NCBI GenBank assembly: GCA_046349775.1
Contig: JAXMBS010000118.1
Coordinates: forward strand, 1-7,779
Length of the DNA stretch: 7,779 nucleotides
Direction: 5' to 3'
Source: JAEUIG01 sp046349775
GTDB lineage: Bacteria; Planctomycetota; Planctomycetia; Planctomycetales; Planctomycetaceae
Shown here: in pieces, positions 1-6,370 of the stretch
How the letters are laid out: each line of letters starts with the position of its first letter
Numbering within the stretch: the first letter of the stretch is position 1
Made by a program: the position numbers and the translations under genes
The notes under the pieces: generated by a model
Told to the model about the DNA's origin: nothing
What the model saw: only the letters and a program-made list of their open reading frames with translations
Databases searched by the model: none

Positions 1-32
1 TCAAATGACCGCGCACCACGACCTCTCGCCGA

Positions 33-99
33 AGTGTCCCGGACAGTTGTCGACGCGTCGTTCTCACCTCCCGATGCCCCTACAACTGTCCGGGACACT
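33..99. repeat. 18-bp perfect inverted repeat with 31-base spacer
   Basis: The left arm AGTGTCCCGGACAGTTGT (33-50) is exactly the reverse complement of the right arm ACAACTGTCCGGGACACT (82-99). Pairing stops at both edges (32/100 and 51/81 do not pair). Each arm is itself nearly palindromic around TGTCC-C/G-GGACA, so the two arms also resemble each other in the same orientation. There is no T-run after the right arm, so it does not look like a standard intrinsic terminator. It could be the ends of a tiny non-autonomous element, a protein-binding double site, or a long-looped hairpin ending an upstream gene outside the window. The repeat is directly visible; its role is unknown. Confidence 0.85.
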
Positions 100-154
100 G
101 CTCCCAACCGCCGCTCACGGTGTCACATTCCCCCTCGCCCGTACCCGTCCGTGG

Positions 155-160
155 TAAGAT
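155..160 (+). promoter_or_regulatory. Possible -10 element (TAAGAT)
   Basis: TAAGAT ends six bases before the ATG at 167, so transcription from it would begin at or next to that ATG and give a leaderless message. No convincing -35 hexamer is seen at the usual distance. The match to a sigma-70 type -10 is visible; promoter activity is inferred. Confidence 0.3.
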
Positions 161-166
161 GCGGGC

Positions 167-532
167 ATGGTAGTGTCTCGAAAACGTCGAATCGTCAGAC
201 GTGCTGCGATCGCGGCGGGGGTTCCAATCGCACTGTTGTGGGCATACCTGGGCTGTTACTTATTCGCGCGTTGGGCATTCAACAATGGACATCAGGCGTA
301 CGCGAAACCCGTACTGCTGCTCCCCATTTGGAAGCCCATCAAATGGTACGAGGAAAACGAACTTCCTCTGAGCTTCGAGTTACTGACATTGGATACGTGG
401 TGTTCTTTGAGGGGGGATAGAACGTGGAGCCGCGCCAGGGCAAATGCAGGAAACAAGCGGCAGATAAGGCGGACGCGAATGCAACAGGGACGGCCGAGCG
501 TCACCGAGCCGGCTACAGCGTTTTCCGATTAA
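167..532 (+). CDS. Small hypothetical single-pass membrane protein
   Basis: This open frame encodes 121 residues. A basic N-terminus (MVVSRKRRIVRRA) is followed by a hydrophobic stretch at about residues 13-35 (AAIAAGVPIALLWAYLGCYL) and then a W/Y/P-rich segment including LLLPIWKPIKWYEENELP. That is the pattern of a short inner-membrane protein with its N-terminus inside. I do not recognise the family. The protein-like part ends near residue 80 (TLDTWCSL). After about position 420 the reading is basic and low in hydrophobic residues, like translated noncoding DNA. Frame 1 reads YVVFFEGG and stops at 418-420, so a one-base frame change near 395-405 could make that the true end. The DNA is visibly richer in A/T than the genes to its right. 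The ATG has no Shine-Dalgarno but sits just downstream of a possible -10. The start is fairly likely and the 3' end is uncertain. Confidence 0.5.
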   Translation: MVVSRKRRIVRRAAIAAGVPIALLWAYLGCYLFARWAFNNGHQAYAKPVLLLPIWKPIKWYEENELPLSFELLTLDTWCSLRGDRTWSRARANAGNKRQIRRTRMQQGRPSVTEPATAFSD

Positions 533-638
533 TTCGACCCAACACCCATATCACGAACCCCTCTTCCCCCTCCCCCGCGCCTGTCCCCGCCCCCCGCCGT
601 CGATACACTCAACAGTCCGCCCCCGTCGGACCCTGCGC
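421..638 (+). other. Intergenic stretch with C-rich tract
   Basis: No convincing gene is seen between the likely end of the small membrane protein and the ATG at 639. The right half (about 557-600) is a C-dominated pyrimidine tract with a few T and G interruptions, followed by TACACT at 604-609. The left half has no recognisable protein, hairpin or repeat within this window. Confidence 0.5.
604..609 (+). promoter_or_regulatory. Possible -10 element (TACACT)
   Basis: TACACT lies 29 bases before the ATG at 639, in the context CGATACACTC. It resembles the TACAAT motifs ahead of the genes at 4251 and 5610, and it follows a C-rich tract. No -35 consensus is apparent. This is a weak call resting on position and similarity to the other motifs. 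Confidence 0.25.
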
Positions 639-3000
639 ATGCGTATCGCCGCCTCGATCATCCTCGGAGATCGCGCCTGGCTCTGGCCAGCGGCCGCCGC
701 GATTCTCGTCGCGATCGCGATCGTGGCCGCCGCTTATGCCCGCACCAATTGGCCGCTCGCCCGCCGCGTCCTCGCCGCCTCGCTCAAAATCGCCGGCCTC
801 GCGCTGGTCTCGATCTGCCTCACCGAGCCGCTCTGGAGCGGCACGCGGATCAAGCCCGGCGAAAACCTGTTCCTCGTCCTGGTCGACAACAGCAGCAGCC
901 TGACGATCGCCGACAGCGCCGGCGCCCCGCCCCGCGGCGAACAGCTTCGCCAGCTCCTCTCGCCCGAACAGATCGGCGGCTGGCGCGCCGCACTCGAACA
1001 GCAGTTCGACGTCCGCCGCTACACTTTCGGCGCGCGGCTCGAAACGGTCGACGGCTTCGAGCAGCTCAGCTTCGATCAACCGGCCTCACGCTGGACCGCC
1101 GCGGCCGACATGCTGCGTGAACGATTCCGCGATCGTCCCGTCGCTGGCATCCTGCTGTTCACCGGCGGCGGCTACCACGACCAGCTGCCGTCTTCGACGG
1201 AATTAGCCGGCCTGCCCCCGTCTATCCGGTCGTCTGGCCCGAAACGACCGCTCGTCGACGTCGCACTCGACAACCTGACCATCACGCATTCGCCGTTCGA
1301 GGACGCGCCCGGTCACGGTCGAGCCAACGTCCGAGTCGCCGGCAACTCCGGCAGCCCGGAAATCGTCGGCCAGCTCTTGCGCGAGGCGGCTGTCGTCCAG
1401 GAGATCGGCCACCGCCTCGCGGCCCGGTCTGCCGATCCCGCTCAAATTCGAAATCGGCCCACCGCGCGCTGGAGTTCTACCGCGTCCGCGCCCGCGCTCG
1501 CCGGTCAAACGGCCCAGTTCGACGACCCGTCGCGAAATCGACCGAAGCCGTCCTCGCCAACAACTCGCGACTGGTCGCCATCGAGCACGACACAACGCCG
1601 CACCGCATCCTGTACATCGCCGGCCGGCCGAACTGGGAATTCAAGTTCCTCCGTCGCTCCGTCGAGTCCGACCCGCGCTTCCTGGGTCGTCGGCCTCGTC
1701 CGCGTCGCGAAGAAAGAAGCCGGAAATTCGAGTTTCGCGGCCGCGCGGGGTGAGCACGTCAACGCGGCTCTTCCCAGGGCTTCCAGGCCGATCGCGAAAC
1801 CGACACCGAAACCTACGACGAACCGGTCATCGTCCGGCTCCAGCACCGCGACAACCGCGAACTGCACTTCGGCTTCCCCGAAACGGCGAAGAGCTGTACG
1901 AGTATCGCGCGATCATCATCGACGACGTCGAGGCGTCCGTTCTTCTCGCACGACCAGATGTCGCTGCTCGAGCAGTACGTGTCCAATCGCGGCGGAAGCC
2001 TGCTGATGCTCGGCGGCCGCCCGATTCCTTCGCCCACAGCGGCTTCGGCCGCACGCTCATCGAACATGCCGGAGATATCTCGAACGCGGAAGAAACCCTC
2101 GAGCCGCGCGTCGCGCGAATACCGCTGGAAGCTCGCCGCGACGGCTGGCCAGCCCTGGGCGCGTCTCCGCCGGACCGAGAACGAAGAAGAACAGCGTCTC
2201 ACCGAGATGCCCGAAGTTCCGCACGCTCACGACAGCGGCCAACGTCAAACCCGCCGCCCGCACGCTCGCCGAAGTCCGCGACATGGTCGGCAACGATCAT
2301 CGCCACTCGTCGCCCAGCAGTACGGCGCCGGCCGCGTCGCTGCACTCCTCATCGGCGACGCCTGGCGCAGCCGCTGCACCGCCAGGACGGCCAGCCCGAC
2401 GACTACGCCAAGGCCTGGCGTCAAATGCTCCGCTGGCTCGTCGTCGACGTCCCGCCGCGCGTCGATGTCTCCGTCGACCAGGCCGCCGAATCCGCCACCA
2501 CCGTCCGCCTCGCCGCCCGCGTCCGCGACGCCGCCTTCCAGCCGGTCGAAGCGGCCGACGTGACGTTCACAATGAAGACCCGCAGGCGGCGAATACCATC
2601 TGCACGCCGAACCGTCACTCGACGACCTCGGCTTGTACTCCACCGACTGCCCCGCGGCAAGCGGGCCCGGCTTCCCGCTGCGCACGGCCGTCATCAAGGA
2701 TCAGGCGGGCGCTCAGACTCGCCCGCGGCGAAACCGGCTGGACCAGCGACCCCGCCGTCGACGAAGGTTCCGCCGCATCGCCGTCGATCGCATCGCCTGC
2801 ACTGAACACCCTTGCGACAGCAACAAAGGCGGCTCGTCCCGCCTTCATCGCCGCGTTCGTCGACACGCTGCCGACCCGCGAAGCGCCGATGATGGAAGCC
2901 TGGAGCCACCCGCTCTGGCACACCCCCTGGATGCTCCTCGCCGCCATCAGCTTGCTTCGCCGCCGAATGGGGCCTGCGACGGCTGCGAGGGCTGCCATGA
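639..3000 (+). pseudogene. Frame-broken VWA / glutamine-amidotransferase-like membrane protein
   Basis: This is one gene of about 785 codons, split by roughly two dozen frame changes. Frame 3 is clean from ATG 639 to about 1215. Two membrane segments (about residues 17-33 and 49-62) precede a VWA-like strand with a DxSxS metal motif (D83, S85, S87 in LVLVDNSSSL). Downstream, successive frames spell the rest in order: DVALDNLTITHSPFED (frame 3, 1257), EAVLANNSRLVAIEHD through RILYIAGRPNWEFKF (frame 2, 1544), EELYEYRAIIIDD (frame 1), MSLLEQYVSNRGGSLLMLGG (frame 2, 1958), PDSFAHSGFGRTL (frame 1), QPWARLRRTENEEEQRL (frame 2), DDYAKAWRQMLRWLVVDVPP (frame 1), GETGWTSDPAVDE (frame 3), and a C-terminal WHTPWMLLAAISL plus AAEWGLRRLRGLP ending at TGA 2998-3000 (frame 1). 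The order matches planctomycete membrane proteins annotated as VWA or glutamine-amidotransferase-like, often near MoxR/BatA genes. Function is unknown. The copy is either decayed or carries local sequencing indels. Confidence 0.8.
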
Positions 3001-3004
3001 AGGA

Positions 3005-3032
3005 GGATTCAGGATTCGGGATTCAGGATTCA
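3005..3032. repeat. Heptamer tandem repeat, GGATTCA x4
   Basis: There are four head-to-tail 7-bp units: GGATTCA, GGATTCG, GGATTCA, GGATTCA, followed by GGG. The array begins five bases after the stop of the VWA-like gene. It resembles in form the short tandemly repeated heptanucleotides known from cyanobacteria. A second, different heptamer array lies at 6335-6369. Confidence 0.85.
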
Positions 3033-3049
3033 GGGAAAGGAAATCTTCC

Positions 3050-3120
3050 CCCTCTCCCCCGCGAGACGCGTGGATCTCGCGGCTGGTTGCCACTCGGGGG
3101 AGAGGGCCGGGGTGAGGGTG
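3050..3120. repeat. REP-like inverted repeat with nested hairpin
   Basis: CCCTCTCCCCCG (3050-3061) pairs perfectly with CGGGGGAGAGGG (3095-3106). Within the loop, CCGCGAGA (3059-3066) pairs with TCTCGCGG (3075-3082), so two alternative hairpins share bases. The right side continues as CCGGGGTGAGGGTG. Elements of the type 'CCCTCTCCC ... GGGAGAGGGCCGGGGTGAGGG' are common dispersed intergenic repeats in many high-GC bacteria. No T-run follows. It sits between the two broken genes and could attenuate transcription or protect mRNA ends. Confidence 0.7.
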
Positions 3121-3141
3121 CAGAGAACGGCTCGAGATTAA

Positions 3142-4113
3142 GTGCGAGTCTGGTCACCATCCTTGCGATCATCGCCTTTCAATTCGTGTCATCTGTCCGC
3201 CGCAGAGCCAGCGCTTCCTGCAACCGGCCGCGCGCGCCTCCCGCCGACGTGCTCATCATCCTCGGCATGTCCCGGCACCCCGAATATGGCGAACAATTCC
3301 GCGCCCTGGACCCGAACGCTGGCGCGCCTGCAAAGCCTGTGGCGGACGTCACCCTCATCGGCAACGACGACACAACCAATCGTCCCGACGACCGCGCACC
3401 GTCCTCGAACAGCTTTCAACCGCCGCCGAAACGTCCCGCCCGCTCTGGCTCGTCTGCATCGGCCACGGCACCTTCGACGGCCGCACCGCGAAGTTCGTCT
3501 CCGCGGGGCCCGACCTCTCCGCCGACGAGCTCTCCGCGAAACTGCTGCACTGACACGCCCGACGGCGATCGTTTTGTGCGCGCCTCCGGCAGCGGACCAT
3601 TCGTCGATCTGCTTTCCGCCGAAGGTAGAACCATCGTCTCCGCCACCGATGGGGGGCGGCGAAATCCAACTTCTCACGCTTCGGCGACTTCCTTTCTCGC
3701 ATCAGCGACGCCTCCGCCGATCTCGACGAGACGACGAAGTCTCCTGCTCGAAGCTTTCCGCGGCCTCGTCGCGCACGAGGACGAGTTCTATTCGCCGCCG
3801 GCCGCATCGTCACCGAGCACGCACTCCTCGACGACAACGGCGACGGCGCCCGTACCCGCGCCGGCGACCTCGACCAGCCCGATGCGAAAGACGGCCGCCG
3901 TGCCGGCCAGTGGCGACCTGATCCTCAGCCGAAACCGAACGCAAGCTCACGCCGGAAGCCCGCGCTGGCCGCGACCGCCTCGAACTCGCCCTCTTCGACC
4001 TCCGCGACCGCAAATCGCAGCTCGCCGAAGCCGATTACTTCGCCCAGCTCGAAGCGCTGCTGATTCAGATCGCCGAGATTTACGAGCGCGCCGGCGCGCT
4101 GCCGCCGCCGTAA
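3142..4113 (+). pseudogene. Frame-broken exported caspase-like (clan CD) protein
   Basis: This is a second gene of about 320 codons with roughly a dozen frame changes. A hydrophobic N-terminus (LVTILAIIAFQF, frame 3 from 3150) suggests a signal peptide; the start is unclear, with GTG 3142 a candidate. Then come QRFLQPA (frame 2), ADVLIILGMSRHPEYGEQF (frame 3, from 3243), DVTLIGNDDTTNRPDD (frame 3), RTVLEQLSTAAETSRPLWLV plus CIGHGTFDG (frame 2, 3395-3550), PTAIVLC (frame 1), ASGSGPFVDLLSAEGRTIVS (frame 3), SNFSRFGDFLSRISD (frame 2), LLLEAFRGLVAHEDEFY (frame 3), RIVTEHALLDDNGDG (frame 2) and ERKLTPEARAGRDRLELALF with a charged helical tail to TAA 4111-4113 (frame 1). The hydrophobic strand ending in His-Gly (His codon 3464-3466) and the later strand ending in Cys-Ala-Ser-Gly (Cys codon 3577-3579) fit a caspase/legumain-type His/Cys dyad. 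Protease activity is inferred. The similar break pattern ties it to the gene upstream. Confidence 0.7.
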
Positions 4114-4214
4114 AGGTCGATCCCGCTCCAATTGCCGCGCGCCCCCTTGTGTCAATTCTTGGCAAAGACCGCGCGCTCCGTTCGCCGGCGACTCCCCGTC
4201 TCAGTCGCATTCGC

Positions 4215-4220
4215 TACAAT
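4215..4220 (+). promoter_or_regulatory. Possible -10 element (TACAAT)
   Basis: TACAAT in the context TCGCTACAATCCGG lies 30 bases before the ATG at 4251. One base differs from TATAAT. The ten-base string TCGCTACAAT recurs exactly before the phosphatase gene at 5527-5536. No -35 consensus is seen 16-18 bases upstream. The repeated context makes it more credible than a chance match. Confidence 0.45.
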
Positions 4221-4239
4221 CCGGCTGGAATTCGCATCC

Positions 4240-4244
4240 AGGAA
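4240..4244 (+). promoter_or_regulatory. Shine-Dalgarno AGGAA deciding the 4251 start
   Basis: AGGAA lies six bases before the ATG at 4251. It supports this ATG as the hydrolase start, although the same frame stays open far upstream through the two broken genes. Confidence 0.6.
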
Positions 4245-4250
4245 CACTTC

Positions 4251-5462
4251 ATGTCGCCACTGCCCGGTTTTCGACGATTTTCCCTGCTGATCTGCTGCGC
4301 TTTGGGTGCTGCCGTTCCGTCGGCAGCCGCCGACGATGCCGGCGCCCCCGATCCTGTTCTGCTCTATCCGAACGGCGCGCCTGGCGCGCTCGGAACGGAA
4401 GACGCCGATCAGCCTTCGATCCGCATTTATCCCGCACCGGATGAAAAACGAAACGGCGCCGCCATTGTCGTGTGTCCCGGCGGCGGTTACGGCGGACTCG
4501 CCATGGACCACGAAGGGCAGCAGGTGGCCCGCTGGCTCAATTCGATCGGCGTCACGGCGGCCGTGCTGAAGTACCGCCTCGGCCCCAGATACCACCACCC
4601 TGCCCCACTCCAGGATGCGCAGCGGGCCCTGCGCTATGTGCGCTCTCACGCCGCCGAACTGAGTGTCGATCCGCACCGCGTCGGGGTCATGGGCTTCTCC
4701 GCTGGCGGACACCTGGCCTCGACCGCTTCCACGCATTTCGACGCCGGCGCGCCCGACGCCGCCGACCCGCTCGAGCGCCTCAGTTGCCGGCCGGACTTTT
4801 CGATCCTGTGCTATCCGGTGATCAGCTTCGAGGCCCCGTATACGCATCGCGGCTCGCTCAAGAATCTGCTGGGCGACAATCCCGATCCGGCGCTCGTCCA
4901 TTCGCTGTCCAACGAAACGCAGGTCACAGAGGCAACTCCCCCGACGTTTCTGTTCCACACGGCCCAGGATAGCGGCGTGCCGCCCCAGAACGCCGTCGCC
5001 TACTACCACGCCCTGCTGGAGCACAAAGTTCCGGCCGAATTGCACATTTACCAAAACGGGCCGCACGGCGTGGGGCTGGCCGCCGGCGATCCGGTCCTGT
5101 CCACCTGGCCCGGCCGGCTGGCCGACTGGCTCAAAATGAGCGGCTTTCTTGCGGAGTCGCCGCGCGCCGCCGTCAAGGGGACCGTGACGCTCGATGGAAA
5201 ACCGATCGGGATTGGTGCGGTCATCTTCCTCCCGGAACACAACTTGCAGGCGTCCGCTTTCGCGCTCGTGATGAACGGAAACTACTCGCTGCCCGCGGGC
5301 ATGGGCCCGGTAGTCGGTCAGAACCGGTTAATGATCTATGACCTCGGCGGATTCCAGCCGCGACCGACGGTTCACGACGCGCGTGAAGTCGGCAACTCGA
5401 AGATTCGGTGCGAAATTCGCGCCGGCGAAAACAGCACAAACATCGAAGTGAAGTCGCACTGA
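4251..5462 (+). CDS. Exported alpha/beta hydrolase (esterase/BD-FAE-like) with C-terminal beta-sandwich-like domain
   Basis: The 403-residue protein begins with a Sec-type signal peptide (FSLLICCALGAAVPSAAADD, likely cleaved near residue 27), so it should act in the periplasm or outside the cell. Residues about 35-300 are a COG0657-type alpha/beta hydrolase as seen in acetylxylan and feruloyl-type esterases. They carry an oxyanion motif CPGGGYGG (75-82), the nucleophile elbow GFSAGG with Ser150, probable acid Asp240 (HTAQDSGVP) and catalytic His272 (NGPHGVG). The triad is complete and correctly ordered. Residues about 306-403 (AVKGTVTLDGKPIGIGAVIF onward) look like the short carboxypeptidase-regulatory/transthyretin-like domain common in planctomycete secreted proteins, here fused to an enzyme. 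The ATG is backed by AGGAA six bases upstream and TACAAT at 4215. The substrate is unknown; a plant or algal polysaccharide ester is plausible. The reading frame is intact, unlike the genes before it. Confidence 0.88.
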   Translation: MSPLPGFRRFSLLICCALGAAVPSAAADDAGAPDPVLLYPNGAPGALGTEDADQPSIRIYPAPDEKRNGAAIVVCPGGGYGGLAMDHEGQQVARWLNSIGVTAAVLKYRLGPRYHHPAPLQDAQRALRYVRSHAAELSVDPHRVGVMGFSAGGHLASTASTHFDAGAPDAADPLERLSCRPDFSILCYPVISFEAPYTHRGSLKNLLGDNPDPALVHSLSNETQVTEATPPTFLFHTAQDSGVPPQNAVAYYHALLEHKVPAELHIYQNGPHGVGLAAGDPVLSTWPGRLADWLKMSGFLAESPRAAVKGTVTLDGKPIGIGAVIFLPEHNLQASAFALVMNGNYSLPAGMGPVVGQNRLMIYDLGGFQPRPTVHDAREVGNSKIRCEIRAGENSTNIEVKSH

Positions 5463-5530
5463 TCGCGGCCGGCAGGCCAGTTATCAAAGCGGGCGCTAAT
5501 CCAGGACGCGGGCCTTCCAGAATTAGTCGC

Positions 5531-5536
5531 TACAAT
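5531..5536 (+). promoter_or_regulatory. Possible -10 element (TACAAT)
   Basis: TACAAT, again preceded by TCGC, lies 73 bases before the preferred ATG at 5610. An earlier in-frame ATG at 5535 overlaps the hexamer itself, so if this is a promoter that upstream ATG could not be in the message. This favours the 5610 start. Confidence 0.4.
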
Positions 5537-5609
5537 GTCGGTTCCACAAAGTCACGGACGAAGACGAGAGGCGCGGCGGGTCCGGAAAGCAGGCTCGACA
5601 CGGCACGGT

Positions 5610-6305
5610 ATGACGGCTCGAACGATCGCTATCGGCGACATTCACGGATGCGATGTCGCTCTCAACATTCTGCTCGACGAACTCGCGCCCCGGCCGGAGG
5701 ACTTCGTCATCTGCGTCGGGGACGTCATCGACCGCGGACCCAATACCCGCGGCTGCATCGATCGCCTGCTGCAACTTCGCGACCAGTGCCGATTCATGCA
5801 CCTGATGGGCAATCACGAGGAGATGTTCCTCGACGCCATCAGCGGCGGAGAATGGTCCGACAGCTGGCCCCAGTACGGCGGACGCGAGATGCTCGCCTCG
5901 TACGGCGGCAGCGTTGAGGAGATCCCGCCCGAACATCTGGACTTCATCAAGTCGGGCAAGGACTATTACGAATCCGACTCGATTATCTTTGCCCACGCCG
6001 CGATCAATCCCGCCTGGCCGATGGATCGCCAGACGGCCCACTACCTCCGCTGGAACCGGCTGACCGGCCACGAGGCGCCCCACGTCTCCGGCAAGCCCGT
6101 CCTGTGCGGACACACCGCGCAGCGCGACGCGCGCCCGCTGATCTTTCCCGGCTGGGTCTGTCTCGACACCTGCGCCTATTCGCTCCGCGGCGCCCTGTCG
6201 GCCCTCGTCCTCGAAGACCAGACCATCTACCAGGCCACTCAATGGGGCAAATTCTGCGGCGTCGTCCCCGCCGCCGAATTCCTCGTGGCCCCGGGTGGCG
6301 GCTGA
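5610..6305 (+). CDS. PPP-family metallophosphatase (serine/threonine phosphatase-like)
   Basis: The 231-residue protein carries the full calcineurin-like/PPP signature: GDIHG (9-13), GDVIDRGP (37-44), GNHEE (67-71), a metal-binding His129 in FAHAAINP and His168 in CGHTAQRDARP. Length and layout resemble the bacterial PrpA/PrpE/lambda-phosphatase group, which hydrolyse phosphoserine/threonine or diadenosine tetraphosphate with two metal ions in the cytoplasm; which one applies cannot be told. There is no signal peptide or membrane segment. I chose ATG 5610 because the GDxHG strand begins right after it, as is usual for the family. The alternative ATG 5535 adds 25 mostly basic, low-complexity residues and lies on a putative -10. 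No clear Shine-Dalgarno is present. The gene stands alone, 147 bases after the hydrolase and 65 before the epimerase. Confidence 0.88.
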   Translation: MTARTIAIGDIHGCDVALNILLDELAPRPEDFVICVGDVIDRGPNTRGCIDRLLQLRDQCRFMHLMGNHEEMFLDAISGGEWSDSWPQYGGREMLASYGGSVEEIPPEHLDFIKSGKDYYESDSIIFAHAAINPAWPMDRQTAHYLRWNRLTGHEAPHVSGKPVLCGHTAQRDARPLIFPGWVCLDTCAYSLRGALSALVLEDQTIYQATQWGKFCGVVPAAEFLVAPGGG

Positions 6306-6334
6306 TGGCCAATGCGTCATAGCGGCCCTGGCTA

Positions 6335-6369
6335 TTGACCGTCGACCATCGACCATCGACCATTGACCC
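6335..6369. repeat. Heptamer tandem repeat, TCGACCA-type x5
   Basis: Five head-to-tail 7-bp units are present: TTGACCG, TCGACCA, TCGACCA, TCGACCA, TTGACCC. The array ends one base before the ATG of the epimerase. The three central units are identical and the outer two differ at two positions each. The array occupies the place where a ribosome binding site would be expected, and no Shine-Dalgarno is present. It differs in sequence from the array at 3005-3032 but has the same period. Confidence 0.88.
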
Positions 6370-6370
6370 C

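Noticed and set aside
1210..3940. Programmed ribosomal frameshifting to express the broken genes
   Set aside because: There are far too many changes in varying directions, without a common slippery sequence. Indel errors or decay are simpler.
4152..5240. 362-residue minus-strand ORF
   Set aside because: It is antisense to the intact hydrolase, has low-complexity Arg/Gly-rich content and no recognisable motifs. It is a GC-rich shadow.
2283..5462. A single 1059-residue ORF in frame 3
   Set aside because: Only the part from ATG 4251 is the real hydrolase, with signal peptide and Shine-Dalgarno at that point. The upstream part alternates between true segments of the two broken genes and out-of-frame reading.
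5535..5609. Upstream start for the phosphatase
   Set aside because: It adds 25 basic residues not typical of the family, and its ATG overlaps the putative -10 TACAAT.
6319..6335. Short ATAGC/GCTAT hairpin as terminator after the phosphatase
   Set aside because: Only 5 bp of stem with a 7-base loop and no T-run; easily due to chance.
5523..6356. 277-residue minus-strand ORF
   Set aside because: It is antisense to the phosphatase with its complete metal-binding motifs. No protein-like features are seen on the minus strand.
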